Shown: positions 7,768-16,564, counted from the first letter of the stretch. The stretch: 37,298 nt of DNA from Intrasporangium calvum (GCF_028446585.1 NZ_JAPFQL010000023.1:1-37298); one strand, 5' to 3'. The notes: generated by a model from the letters alone, not told the origin. Numbers and translations: made by a program.

Positions 7768-7858
7768 CTCGAGTGGCCCCGGAATCCACAGTGAGCCCGG
7801 GTCGGCTTGTGGATTGCGGGGCCACTCGAGTTTCTTGTGGATGGCGGGGCCACTCGAG
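7768..7858. repeat. CTCGAG-type hairpin repeat plus an extra half copy
   Basis: Arms 7768-7790 and 7808-7830 are nearly perfect inverted copies (CTCGAGTGGCCCCG...ATCCACA) around a 17-nt loop. A third half copy in the second-arm orientation follows at 7836-7858. The arms match those at 16-40 and 125-148. It sits between the 5' end of the DUF6098-like gene and the 3' end of the ABC exporter gene, where it could also end transcription of the latter, although no T-run follows. Confidence 0.85.
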
Positions 7859-7877
7859 CTTGGGTGGCGGGCGGGGG

Positions 7878-10800
7878 TCAGCCGGCGAGGTGTCCCCACC
7901 GCTGCGAGAGCTCACTCCACGCACCCGTGTCGACGACACGGCCCCCGTCGAGGACGACGACCCGATCGGCCTGCGCCAGCGCGGCCCCCTTGCTCGTCGC
8001 GCCGATGACGGTCGCACCACCGGCCCGGAGGGCGGCCCACAGCTCGATCTCCGTCGCCGCATCGAGCGCTGAGGAGACGTCGTCGGCCAGCAGGAGGTCC
8101 GCATCGCAGGCCAGCGCACGCGCCAGCGCGAGCCGCTGGACCTGTCCACCGGAGAGCCGGACCCCGCGGTGGCCGACGAGCGCGCCGGGCCCGCCGGCCT
8201 CGAGCACGTCCCGCTCCATGCGCGCAGTGGCCAGCGCCGGATCCACGCGCCTCGCGGCGTGGTCGAGCGCGACGTTGTCGGTGAAGGTGCCCGACAGAAC
8301 TCGCGGCACCTGGGCGATGTGTGAGACCCGGCCTGGCCGCAGCTCGATCTCCGGGTCCGTCAGGGCCCGGCCGTTCCACAGGAGCCGACCGGTGTGTGCC
8401 GTCAGGCCGGCCAGCGCGGACAGGAGGCTCGACTTGCCGGAGCCGACCTGCCCGAGCAGGAGGACGAGCTCACCCGCGTCGACGGACAGGTCGACGTCCT
8501 GGACGCCGATCGTGCCGTCGTCGTGGATGGCCGTCAGTCCCCGGAGGCACAGGTTGCGCAGGGGATCCTCGGCGCCCGGCTCGGGCTCACGGGCCGTGCC
8601 GTGCACGAGGTCCATGCCCGGCGGAACGTCCATCAGGTCCCCGCCGCCGGCGAGCTTGCTCGTGGCGTTCATCCAGGCGCGCACGCCGGGCGCCTCGGTC
8701 ACGACTGATCCGGCGACCCGGCCGAACCAGTCGAAGCCGCTCACTGCGTTGGCGACGAGCAGGGTGACGGCGAGCGCCCACGTGCCGTGCAGGTAGCCCG
8801 CCCAGGCGGCGACGACACCGCACTGCACCATGACGATCGGGACGCCGTCGAGCAGGGCCTGCACCCGGTGCTCGCGGACGGCCGCGTCGACCCGGCCCCC
8901 GTCGACCCGTCGGAGGTGCTCGTGCACCTGGGGGGTCGCGGCAGCGAGCTTGACGGTGCGGATCGACTCGAGAGCCGAGACGAGCGAGCGGCCGAAGCTG
9001 GCTCTCGCGGTCGAGGCCGCCGCGGCCGACCGTCCGGCAACTGGCCGCCCCAGCGTGGAGGCCAGGGCCGAGGCCACCATGACCACGAGCAGCACCGCGC
9101 CGGCGAGCCAGGTGCCGGCGATCAGGGCCGTCACCGAGGCCACCGCGAGACCGTTGACGAAGTCGACCCAGCGGTCGGTGTAGCGCGCCAGCCGGTCGGC
9201 GTCCATCGTGCGGGCGACGACCTCACCGGGAGGTGTCCGGGCGAGCCGCCGCTGCGACGTCTGGCCGGCCAGCACCGCGGCGCGAACCCGGAGACGGACC
9301 TCCACCCACCAGTGCGGGTAGGTCCGGAAGGCCCACGAGAGGAGGAACGGGCCGGTGAGCAGGGAGCCGACGAGAGCTACCGCGAGCCAGGCGGGATGGT
9401 CGCCGGTCTGGAGGTCAGTGACGAGCAGGCCCCAGATCCAGCCCGTGACAGCGCCGAACGACCCGGTGAGCGAGGCGCCGAGGAAGAGCGCAGCCCCGAC
9501 GAGACCCCACTGGGGTTGGATGCGGACCGTGTGGAGGACCTGCCGGGCCAGGCTGGGGGTCGGGGCGAGCGTCGGCGCGGGCGGGGGAGTGGTGCTGCGG
9601 CGCACCGAGCCGATGGCGGCGTCCTCGTGGTGGTGCTCCTCGACGGCTACCTCGTGCGCCGCCGCCTCGAGCAGACGCTGGAAGGGGCCATCCTCGACGG
9701 CCAACTGGTCCCGTGGGCCCTGCTGGACGACGCGACCCGACTCCAGCACGGCGACCTGCTCGGCCCGTTCCGTGGTCGAGAGGCGATGGGCGACGAGGAT
9801 GCCGGTGCGACCGGAGATCAGCCGGTCGGCGGCGCGGACCACCCGGGCCTCGGTGACCGGGTCCATCCGGGCGGTGGCCTCGTCGAGGACGACGACGCGC
9901 ACGTCACGAACGAGCAGACGGGCGAAGGCGACGAGCTGCTCCTCGCCGGCCGACAGCGTCGTGCCGCCGGGACCGAGCATCGTGTCGAGGCCGTCGGGCA
10001 GGCCGGCGACCCACTCGGTCAGGCCCAGCTCGGCGACGGCCGCCTCGATGGCGCCGCGGGGGACGTCACCGAAGAGCGTCATGTTCTCCGCCAAGGTGCC
10101 GGCCAGCACCTCGGTGCGCTGGGTGACGACGCCGACGGCCGCCCTGAGCTGCTGCAGGTCGAGCTCGCGCACGTCGACCCCACCGAGCAGCACCGTGCCC
10201 GCGGGTGGGTCGACCGCGCGGGAGAGCAGCGAGGCGAGCGTGGACTTGCCTGACCCAGTGCGCCCGACGAGCGCGCAGGTGTGGCCGGCCGGGACGAGCA
10301 GGTTGACGTCCCGCAGCGCGAACGTGCCCGTGTCGTAGCTGAACTCGAGACCGCGGAACTCCACGTCGAGCGGGCCGTCGGGCAGCGGGCGGCCCCCGAT
10401 CGGCTCTGCCGGCGCGGCGAGCATGGCGCGAAGCCGAAGCACGGCGCCGAAGCCCTCCTGCAGGTCGGGCAGGTGACGGGCGAGCATGTCGACGCCCCCG
10501 ACGAACATCGTGGTGACGAGGAAGAGCGTGACGAGCCGGGCCGTCGACAGGTCACCTGACAGCACGAGGGCCGTGCCGACCAGGGCCACGGCAGCGAGGG
10601 CTCCGTGGAGCAGCCCGCCACTGCGCCGCGTGATCTTCACCTCGACCTGGAGGACCTGGTCGAGGGCCGCGTGCACTCGGGCGGCCATCCGGGCATTGCG
10701 GCCGAGCACGTGCGCCTGGCCCAGGGCGGTGCGCAGGTCGTCGCGGGCGGCGATGCCCTCCTCGGTGGAGGCGGCATGGTCGGTCCAGGCTGCTTCCTCG

Positions 10801-11372
10801 ACCACCTTGCGCTCGGCCACCTGGGGCAGCAACCTCCGGACGACCCACCAGGCTGCGAAACCGGTCAGCGGGAAGAGGAACGCGGCGGGCCACCAGGCGA
10901 GGCTGGCCACGACCCAGAGCGGCCCGGCGGCGAGCAGGGTCCGCACGGCCTGCCAGACACCCCACCGCATCAGCTGGCCGACTTCCCACGTGTCGTCGTC
11001 GATGCGGTCGAGCACCTCGCCGACGGCCTGCTCGGACAGCTCGGAGAGCGGCTGGGCCATGGCCGCATCGAGCAGGTCGGCCCGCAGCTGGCCCTCGGCC
11101 CGGTCGCACACGGTCGCCCAGATGACCTTCGCGACGGTGTCGATGACGGCGCCGCCGACGACGCAGAGGGCGAGGAGGATGACGAGCGCCGCGGTGGCGT
11201 TCTCGGCCAGGCGGCCGGCGACCATGGTCCCCAGCGATGCAGCGACGGCACCGAGCAGGGACATCGAGAAGCAGAGGACGGTGAGCGGTCGGCGGACGCG
11301 TCGCCAGTCGACCGGGACGCGGTCCTCCGGGACATGAGCGAGCGGCGCGGGAGCCTGGACCTCATCCCTCAT
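7878..11372 (-). CDS. Tandem (TMD-NBD)2 ABC exporter with an asymmetric second ATPase
   Basis: About 1164 residues: a full ABC exporter fused in one chain, TMD1-NBD1-TMD2-NBD2. Numbering is from the ATG at 11372, which has GGGGGA nine bases upstream; the frame stays open to a TTG at 11429, so the start is uncertain. NBD1 has Walker A GRTGSGKST (370-378), signature LSAGE, Walker B VVVLDEA and switch LVAHRLS. NBD2 has Walker A GQVGSGKSS (about 974) and a perfect LSGGQ, but its catalytic Glu is Asp (LLLADDVSS, Asp1098) and the switch His is missing (VIGATSKG, Thr1126). One composite site is therefore probably catalytically weak, as in heterodimeric exporters. Substrate unknown. No accessory gene is adjacent. 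Confidence 0.9.
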   Translation of the reverse strand: MRDEVQAPAPLAHVPEDRVPVDWRRVRRPLTVLCFSMSLLGAVAASLGTMVAGRLAENATAALVILLALCVVGGAVIDTVAKVIWATVCDRAEGQLRADLLDAAMAQPLSELSEQAVGEVLDRIDDDTWEVGQLMRWGVWQAVRTLLAAGPLWVVASLAWWPAAFLFPLTGFAAWWVVRRLLPQVAERKVVEEAAWTDHAASTEEGIAARDDLRTALGQAHVLGRNARMAARVHAALDQVLQVEVKITRRSGGLLHGALAAVALVGTALVLSGDLSTARLVTLFLVTTMFVGGVDMLARHLPDLQEGFGAVLRLRAMLAAPAEPIGGRPLPDGPLDVEFRGLEFSYDTGTFALRDVNLLVPAGHTCALVGRTGSGKSTLASLLSRAVDPPAGTVLLGGVDVRELDLQQLRAAVGVVTQRTEVLAGTLAENMTLFGDVPRGAIEAAVAELGLTEWVAGLPDGLDTMLGPGGTTLSAGEEQLVAFARLLVRDVRVVVLDEATARMDPVTEARVVRAADRLISGRTGILVAHRLSTTERAEQVAVLESGRVVQQGPRDQLAVEDGPFQRLLEAAAHEVAVEEHHHEDAAIGSVRRSTTPPPAPTLAPTPSLARQVLHTVRIQPQWGLVGAALFLGASLTGSFGAVTGWIWGLLVTDLQTGDHPAWLAVALVGSLLTGPFLLSWAFRTYPHWWVEVRLRVRAAVLAGQTSQRRLARTPPGEVVARTMDADRLARYTDRWVDFVNGLAVASVTALIAGTWLAGAVLLVVMVASALASTLGRPVAGRSAAAASTARASFGRSLVSALESIRTVKLAAATPQVHEHLRRVDGGRVDAAVREHRVQALLDGVPIVMVQCGVVAAWAGYLHGTWALAVTLLVANAVSGFDWFGRVAGSVVTEAPGVRAWMNATSKLAGGGDLMDVPPGMDLVHGTAREPEPGAEDPLRNLCLRGLTAIHDDGTIGVQDVDLSVDAGELVLLLGQVGSGKSSLLSALAGLTAHTGRLLWNGRALTDPEIELRPGRVSHIAQVPRVLSGTFTDNVALDHAARRVDPALATARMERDVLEAGGPGALVGHRGVRLSGGQVQRLALARALACDADLLLADDVSSALDAATEIELWAALRAGGATVIGATSKGAALAQADRVVVLDGGRVVDTGAWSELSQRWGHLAG

Positions 11373-11508
11373 CGGCTGCGTCCCCCGCGGATCTTCGAAC
11401 CCCACCCTCGTCATCGTCACAATCACCAAACGGTACTGACGGACGCTGACACTTCGCCTCCGGTTTTCCGCCCATCCCCTTTACCGGGCGGTCATTGGGG
11501 GCCGGCGG

Positions 11509-13194
11509 TCACTGGGGTGGGCGGTCGCCCGGTCGGTGCAGCAGGAGCCAACGGTAGCCGTAGCCCTCGACCTCGATCTGGACGCTGCCGTCCTTGCCCA
11601 CTGGGTGCTCGCTCCGGTCGTTGAGCAAGTCGTACAGCGTGGAGCCCGGCTCCACCTCGCCGACCGACACGTCGACGAGCGCGCTCTCGGGAGCCAGGTT
11701 GTGCAGCGCGAGCATGGTCCAACCGTCCTCCTCCTTGGCCAGGTGCGCCAGGACGCTCCGCGGCTTCGTCCGAGGCACCTCGACCGTGGACCAGCCGAGC
11801 TGTGGGTACTGCCGGCGCAGCCGGATGAGGTTGCGGATGAACCACCACAGGGAGTCCTGGTCGTGGCGCTGGTTGGCGACGTTGACCCGTTCGGGGGAGT
11901 AGAGCCCATCGGGCATCGGCCGAGTCAGCTTGCGCGGAGGGGCGTCGCTGAAGCCACCGCTCGGGTCATCACCCCACTGCATCGGGGTCCGGACCGAGAG
12001 CCGGCCCGGCACATCGAGGTTCTCGGCCATGCCGATCTCCTCCCCGTAGAAGAGCACGGGCGTCCCGGGCAGCGAGAACATGATCGAGTAGACGAGTCGC
12101 AGTCGACGCCCGTCACCACCGAGCATCGACGGCAACCGCCTCCGGAGGCCACGTCCGAAGAGCTGCATGCCGGGCTCAGGCCCGAACGCGTCGAAGACCT
12201 CCTGGCGTTCCTCGTCGGTCAGCTGGTCGAGGGTCAGCTCGTCGTGGTTGCGGACGAAGTTGGCCCACTGGCTGGTGACGTCCAGCGCCGGCCTCCGACG
12301 CAACGCTCCCTCGATGGGTCGAGCGTCCTCGCGGGCCAGCGCCAGGTAGAGGGCCTGCATCGCCGCGAAGTCGAACTGCATGTTGAGCCCGTCGCCGTCC
12401 GCGCCACCGAAGTAGGTCTTCTGGTCCTTGTAGGGCAGGTTCACCTCGCCGAGCAGCAGGGCGTCCCCGACACGCCGCGTGACGTACTTGCGCACGTCCG
12501 CGAGGTAGCGCTTGGGGTCGAACCGGATGTGGTGGTGGTCCGCCGGCACCCGGTCCGGGGTGAAGAGGAACGGCACCGCGTCGACGCGGAAGCCGGACAC
12601 CCCCAGCTCGAGCCAGAAGCCGAGGGTGCGGGCGATCTCCTCCTGCACCCCCGGGTGGGTGACGTTGAGGTCGGGCTGGTGCTTGTAGAAGTGGTGCAGG
12701 TAGTACTCGCCGGTCTTGGGTTCGAGCTCCCAGATGCTGTCCTCCTTGTCGGGGAAGACGACGTCCTTGGGGTTGGTCTTCGGCTTGGTCGGGCTCCACA
12801 CGAACCAGTCCCGAAACGGGGCGTCCGTGCTCCGTCGGGCCGACTTGAACCACGGGTGCTGGTCGGACGTGTGGTTCATGACGAAGTCGAGGATCACGCG
12901 GATGCCGTGCGCGCGCGCCGTGCGGACGAGCTCGACGAAGTCGCCGTGGGTCCCCAGCCGCCGGTCGACGCCGTAGAAGTCGGTGATGTCGTAGCCGTCG
13001 TCCTTGGAGGGCGTCGGGTAGATCGGCATCAGCCACAGGCACGTGATGCCGAGGTCGGCGAGGTACTCGACCTGCTCCGTCATCCCTCGGAGGTCGCCGA
13101 TCCCGTCACTGTCGGAGTCGTAGAAGGTCTGGACGTCGGCGCAGTAGACCACTGCCGTCTTCCACCACAGGTCGCCTGTCTGGCTCATCCGCAT
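11509..13194 (-). CDS. GH13 alpha-amylase-family enzyme, trehalose-synthase-like
   Basis: A 561-residue protein with a (beta/alpha)8 barrel and a short C-terminal beta domain. The catalytic triad is Asp205 (GFRVDAVPF), Glu250 (LLLGEVN) and Asp318 (FVRNHDELT). DSDSDGIGDLRGMTEQ and WLMPIYPTPSKDDGYDI are close to the TreS/oligo-1,6-glucosidase group, as is SLPGTPVLFYGEEIGMAE. True TreS interconverts maltose and trehalose. This protein is somewhat shorter and lacks a fused maltokinase, so an alpha-glucoside hydrolase or transglycosylase is also possible. Starts at ATG 13194 or 13188 are both weakly supported. A stress-type promoter (13204-13228) lies immediately upstream, fitting a role in compatible-solute metabolism. 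The 80-base gap to the ABC gene holds a short imperfect GGCGGTCA-TGGGG repeat. Confidence 0.9.
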   Translation of the reverse strand: MRMSQTGDLWWKTAVVYCADVQTFYDSDSDGIGDLRGMTEQVEYLADLGITCLWLMPIYPTPSKDDGYDITDFYGVDRRLGTHGDFVELVRTARAHGIRVILDFVMNHTSDQHPWFKSARRSTDAPFRDWFVWSPTKPKTNPKDVVFPDKEDSIWELEPKTGEYYLHHFYKHQPDLNVTHPGVQEEIARTLGFWLELGVSGFRVDAVPFLFTPDRVPADHHHIRFDPKRYLADVRKYVTRRVGDALLLGEVNLPYKDQKTYFGGADGDGLNMQFDFAAMQALYLALAREDARPIEGALRRRPALDVTSQWANFVRNHDELTLDQLTDEERQEVFDAFGPEPGMQLFGRGLRRRLPSMLGGDGRRLRLVYSIMFSLPGTPVLFYGEEIGMAENLDVPGRLSVRTPMQWGDDPSGGFSDAPPRKLTRPMPDGLYSPERVNVANQRHDQDSLWWFIRNLIRLRRQYPQLGWSTVEVPRTKPRSVLAHLAKEEDGWTMLALHNLAPESALVDVSVGEVEPGSTLYDLLNDRSEHPVGKDGSVQIEVEGYGYRWLLLHRPGDRPPQ

Positions 13195-13203
13195 GGGGGC
13201 CGA

Positions 13204-13228
13204 TTACCCACGAACGTGCTCCAAAACC
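13204..13228 (-). promoter_or_regulatory. SigB/SigF-type promoter for the GH13 gene
   Basis: On the - strand, GGTTTT (13228-13223) and GGGTAA (13209-13204) are 13 bases apart, i.e. GTTT-N14-GGGTA. The -10 ends ten bases before the ATG at 13194, giving a very short leader. Its -35 faces away from the matching promoter at 13252. Confidence 0.5.
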
Positions 13229-13251
13229 ACGCTTCCGCAGGCAGGCACAGC

Positions 13252-13278
13252 GGTTTTGCAGGGTCCCCCGCCGGGTAG
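13252..13278 (+). promoter_or_regulatory. SigB/SigF-type promoter for the LLM-SDR operon
   Basis: GGTTTT (13252-13257), a 15-nt spacer and GGGTAG (13273-13278). This is a close match to the actinobacterial SigF/SigB consensus GGTTT-N15-GGGTA and the best match in the window. It lies 74 bases before the ATG at 13352. With the divergent copy at 13204-13228 it forms a back-to-back stress promoter pair. Confidence 0.6.
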
Positions 13279-13351
13279 ACGGCTGCTGCACGCTCGACGA
13301 CCGGGACGACCCCCGACGATCCCCGACGACCTCGACGAAGGACGGATTCGG

Positions 13352-14386
13352 ATGCCCACCATCGGCTTCCACTGCTCGCACGAACAGATTCCCCCCTCCC
13401 AGCTGCTCGAGGACGTCAAGCACGCGGAGGCGGCGGGTTTCCAGGCGGCGATGTGCTCGGACCACCTCGAGCCGTGGAGCACCGACCAGGGGCAGTCCGG
13501 CTATGCCTGGTCGTGGCTCGGTGCCGCGCTCAACGCGACGAAGCTCCCTTTCGGCATCGTCACCGCCCCCGGTCAGCGCTACCACCCGGCCATCACTGCG
13601 CAGGCGATCGGCACCCTGGCCGAGATGTTCCCGGGCCGCTTCTGGGCCGCCCTCGGCTCGGGTGAGGCGGTCAACGAGCACGTCACGGGAGACGGCTGGC
13701 CGCGCAAGGAGCTGCGGGACCAGCGGCTCGTCGAGTGCGCCGATGTCATCCGGCGCCTCCTCGAGGGGGAGCGCGTCTCGCACGACGGGCTCATCACGGT
13801 GGACCGGGCCAAGGTGTGGTCGCGCCCGGCGGCCCGCCCCGACCTGGTCGCCGCAGCCGTCAGCACCCCGACGGCGAGCAGCGCCGCCACCTGGGCGGAC
13901 GGTGTCATCACCGTCAACCAGCAGGAGGGCGGCGACCGCAAGGCCGTCGAGGCCTACCGCGAGGCCGGCGGCCGGGGCCAGGCCCGCCTCCAGCTGCACG
14001 TCAGCTGGGCTCGCACGGAGGATGAGGCGCTCGACATCGCGATGCGGCAGTGGCGCAGCAACGTCTTCGGCTCGCCGGTCGCGTGGGACACCGACTCCGT
14101 CGAGGCGTTCGACGAGCTGGGCCGGCACGTGACCGAGGAGGACGTCCGACGGGCCGTGCACGTCTCGGCCGACCTCGAGTCCCACGCCGCCCGGATCCGT
14201 CAGGCCTTCGACGACGGTTTCGACGCGGTCATGGTGCACTTCGTCGGCACCGACCAGGCACCGTTCATCGACGCCTTCGGCGCCGAGGTCCTCCCGCAGT
14301 TCAGCACCGAGGTCCTCGCGCAGTCCAGCACCGAGGCCCTCCCGCAGTCCAGCACCGCCGACCTCTCCGGAAGGAGCAGCTCGTGA
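13352..14386 (+). CDS. LLM-class flavin-dependent oxidoreductase, TIGR03885-like
   Basis: A 344-residue luciferase-like TIM-barrel monooxygenase. The ATG at 13352 follows GAAGGA (13337-13342); the longer frame upstream crosses the promoter. The start TIGFHCSHEQIPPS, the middle CSDHLEPWSTDQG, and GFAGRFW-type blocks such as MFPGRFWAALGSGEA and EHVTGDGWPRKE resemble the FMN-dependent TIGR03885 group rather than canonical F420 enzymes (from memory). The substrate is unknown. The last 30 residues are an odd low-complexity tail made by a 24-bp tandem repeat (14285-14356) and are not expected in the family. The stop overlaps the GTG of the SDR gene, so the two are translationally coupled under a stress-type promoter. 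Confidence 0.9.
   Translation: MPTIGFHCSHEQIPPSQLLEDVKHAEAAGFQAAMCSDHLEPWSTDQGQSGYAWSWLGAALNATKLPFGIVTAPGQRYHPAITAQAIGTLAEMFPGRFWAALGSGEAVNEHVTGDGWPRKELRDQRLVECADVIRRLLEGERVSHDGLITVDRAKVWSRPAARPDLVAAAVSTPTASSAATWADGVITVNQQEGGDRKAVEAYREAGGRGQARLQLHVSWARTEDEALDIAMRQWRSNVFGSPVAWDTDSVEAFDELGRHVTEEDVRRAVHVSADLESHAARIRQAFDDGFDAVMVHFVGTDQAPFIDAFGAEVLPQFSTEVLAQSSTEALPQSSTADLSGRSSS
14285..14356 (+). repeat. 24-bp tandem repeat, three units, in the oxidoreductase 3' end
   Basis: Three units (14285-14308, 14309-14332, 14333-14356) differ by one to three bases and encode EVLPQFST, EVLAQSST and EALPQSST. A partial fourth unit (ADLSG) follows. The repeat keeps frame and lengthens the C-terminus up to the coupled SDR start, so repeat-number change would alter the tail without breaking the operon. 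Confidence 0.85.
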
Positions 14387-15291
14387 CCAGCAGCATCGGC
14401 GAGCACGCCGCCTCGATGGTGCGCACCGACGACAAGGGCGGCTTCCCGCCCCAGCAGCAGGACCCACCGGGCCTGACGACGCGGATGGAGCCCGTCCCGG
14501 ACCACGGCGAGGAGTCCTACGTCGGCCACGGCCGGCTCGAGGGTCTCAAGGCGCTGATCACCGGGGGTGACTCCGGCATCGGGCGCGCGATCGCCATCGC
14601 GTTCGCCCGGGAGGGTGCCGATGTCGCCATCAGCTACCTGCCCGAGGAGCAGTCGGACGCGGAGGACACCGCCGCGTGGGTGCACAAGGCGGACCGGAAG
14701 GCAGTTCTGGTCCCGGCTGACCTGACGGAGCGCGAGACGTGTGACCGGGTCGTCGCCGAGGCGGTGGAGGGCCTGGGTGGACTCGACATCCTCGTCAACA
14801 ACGCGGGCTTCCACTGGGACAAGGGGCCGGGGGAGGGGCTGGAGACGCTGACCGACGACAACATCGAGCGGGTCATGCGCACCAACCTCCACGCAGTCCT
14901 GTGGCTGTGCCGCGCTGCCCTCCCGCACCTCAGTGAGGGGTCGTCGATCATCAACACGACATCGATCCAGGCCTACGACCCGTCACCCGCGCTGCTCGAC
15001 TACGCCGCCACCAAGGCGGCCCTCAACAACCTGACGGTCAACCTCGCGCAGTCACTGGGGCCCAAGGGGATTCGTGTCAACGCGGTTGCCCCGGGACCCA
15101 TCTGGACGCCGCTCCAGCCCGCGACCCGCGACACGGAGAAGATCGAGACGTTCGGCTCGGACACCCCGCTCGGTCGGGCGGGCCAGCCGGGTGAGGTGGC
15201 GCCGGCCTTCGTCTTCCTCGCGTCCCCCTCGGACGCGAGCTATGTCTCGGGGACCGTCCTCGGCGTCACCGGAGGGGGAGCGGTCTTCTAG
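14383..15291 (+). CDS. SDR-family oxidoreductase, YghA / general stress protein 39-like
   Basis: A 302-residue protein starting at GTG 14383 (AAGGAG at 14371-14376), overlapping the preceding TGA. An N-terminal extension of about 48 residues (GFPPQQQDPPGLTTRMEP) is typical of the long SDR group that includes YghA and Bacillus stress proteins. The NADP-binding motif is TGGDSGIGRA. NNAG follows, and then the catalytic Ser in NTTSIQAY with Tyr/Lys in DYAATKAAL. The substrate is unknown; relatives act on small aldehydes, alcohols or sugars. Coupling to the LLM flavoenzyme suggests consecutive redox steps or a general stress response. Confidence 0.92.
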   Translation: MTSSIGEHAASMVRTDDKGGFPPQQQDPPGLTTRMEPVPDHGEESYVGHGRLEGLKALITGGDSGIGRAIAIAFAREGADVAISYLPEEQSDAEDTAAWVHKADRKAVLVPADLTERETCDRVVAEAVEGLGGLDILVNNAGFHWDKGPGEGLETLTDDNIERVMRTNLHAVLWLCRAALPHLSEGSSIINTTSIQAYDPSPALLDYAATKAALNNLTVNLAQSLGPKGIRVNAVAPGPIWTPLQPATRDTEKIETFGSDTPLGRAGQPGEVAPAFVFLASPSDASYVSGTVLGVTGGGAVF

Positions 15292-15298
15292 AACGAGG

Positions 15299-15321
15299 TC
15301 GTATGCCGCTGGGCTCGGTCC
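15299..15321 (-). repeat. Dispersed repeat copy 4 (inverted)
   Basis: TCGTATGCCGCTGGGCTCGG plus TCC starts eight bases after the SDR stop codon. The remaining bases to 15439 hold no gene, only a weak possible -10 (TAATGT near 15353) for the ligase gene. Confidence 0.85.
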
Positions 15322-15439
15322 CAGCGCACGGGCACCGGGTGCTCTTCAGGCGTAATGTCAAAAGCGGCGAAGCCGACCGTGGTCCTGCCCCTGGGGTTGG
15401 GAGTGCCGGTCGGCGGAGGCCCCGTGGTTGGAGGTCGGG

Positions 15440-16564
15440 ATGGTTCGGACGGTTGGGGTCGAGGAGGAGATGCTCCTCGTCGACGTGAAGAATGGACGGC
15501 CCAAGTCGGTGTCGGGGCAGCTGGTGCTGCGCGCCGCCATGCAGCAGCAGGCCGTCGCGGGGCTCGGTGTCCACGGGGCGCTGGAGGGCGAGTTCCAGCA
15601 GCAGATGATCGAGACGCACACCGCGCCGGTCGAGTCCCTGGACGACCTGGACCGTGAGGTCCGGCACTGGCGCAGCGAGGCCTACACCGCTGCGCGCAAG
15701 GTCGGCTCGAGCGTGGCCGCCCTCGGGACCTCTCCGCTTCCCGTCACGCCACTGCCGGTCGAGTCGGTCCGCTACGCGTGGATGCACGATCGCTACCAGA
15801 TCGTGGCCCGCCAGCACCTGACGTGCGGCCTGCACGTCCATGTCGCCATCGAGTCCGACGAGGAGGGTGTCGGTGTCCTCGACCGGGTCCGCGTCTGGCT
15901 GCCGACCCTGCTCGCCCTCAGCGCGAACTCGCCCTTCTGGAACGGCGAGGACACGGGATTCGCCAGCTGGCGCTCGCAGTCGTTCGGGCGGTGGCCGTCC
16001 AACGGTCCGACCGAGATCTTCGGCTCCGCCGAGGCCTACCAGCGCATGGTGCGCGACATGACGATGTCCTCGGTCATCCTCGACGAGGGCATGGTCTACT
16101 TCGACGCCCGGCTGAGCCAGCACTACCCCACGATCGAGATCCGAGCGGCCGACGTGTGCCTGCGCGCCAGCGACTCCGTGCTCCTCGCCGCGCTGTGCCG
16201 CGGCCTCGTCGAGACCGCGGCGCGGGAGTGGGCACGATCGGCTCCCGTGCCGGACGTGCCGACCACGATGGTGCGCCTCGCGACGTGGCAGGCAGCGCGG
16301 GAGGGGACGGCCGGGCGGCTGCTCGACCCGTTCACCTACCGTCCCCGGCCCGCCTGGGACGTCCTCGACCAGCTGGTCGAGCACATTCGGCCGGCGCTGT
16401 CCGAGTCCGGTGACGTGGAGCTCGTCAAGGAGGGGATGGAGCGAATTCGCACGCGTGGCAACGGCGCCCAGCTCCAGACGCGGACCATGGAGCGGACCGG
16501 CCAGCTCATCGACGTCGTCGCTCAGGCAGTTCGGGTCACCGCCGGGCAGGAGGAGGAGGACTGA
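15440..16564 (+). CDS. Carboxylate-amine ligase, YbdK-type (glutamate-cysteine ligase 2 family)
   Basis: A 374-residue protein of the GCS2 superfamily. The ATG at 15440 follows GGAGG by five bases and begins MVRTVGVEEEMLLVD, the family's usual N-terminus; a TTG twelve bases earlier is less likely. Signature blocks include GEFQQQMIETHTAPV, CGLHVHVAIESDEE, NSPFWNGEDTGFASWR and PTIEIRAADVCLRA, where Glu and His residues bind Mg-ATP. YbdK shows weak gamma-glutamylcysteine ligase activity, and most actinobacterial copies are unassigned. It could contribute to thiol or small-amide synthesis under stress, given the sigma factor nearby. Standalone gene with a terminator overlapping its stop. Confidence 0.92.
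   Translation: MVRTVGVEEEMLLVDVKNGRPKSVSGQLVLRAAMQQQAVAGLGVHGALEGEFQQQMIETHTAPVESLDDLDREVRHWRSEAYTAARKVGSSVAALGTSPLPVTPLPVESVRYAWMHDRYQIVARQHLTCGLHVHVAIESDEEGVGVLDRVRVWLPTLLALSANSPFWNGEDTGFASWRSQSFGRWPSNGPTEIFGSAEAYQRMVRDMTMSSVILDEGMVYFDARLSQHYPTIEIRAADVCLRASDSVLLAALCRGLVETAAREWARSAPVPDVPTTMVRLATWQAAREGTAGRLLDPFTYRPRPAWDVLDQLVEHIRPALSESGDVELVKEGMERIRTRGNGAQLQTRTMERTGQLIDVVAQAVRVTAGQEEED

Noticed and set aside
8787-10253. Long + strand frame opposite the ABC exporter
   Set aside because: Antisense shadow; no ribosome site or domain, while the - strand has full ABC motifs.
13219-13262. Hairpin CCAAAACC ... GGTTTTG between the GH13 and LLM genes
   Set aside because: Better explained as the -35 elements of two divergent stress promoters facing apart.
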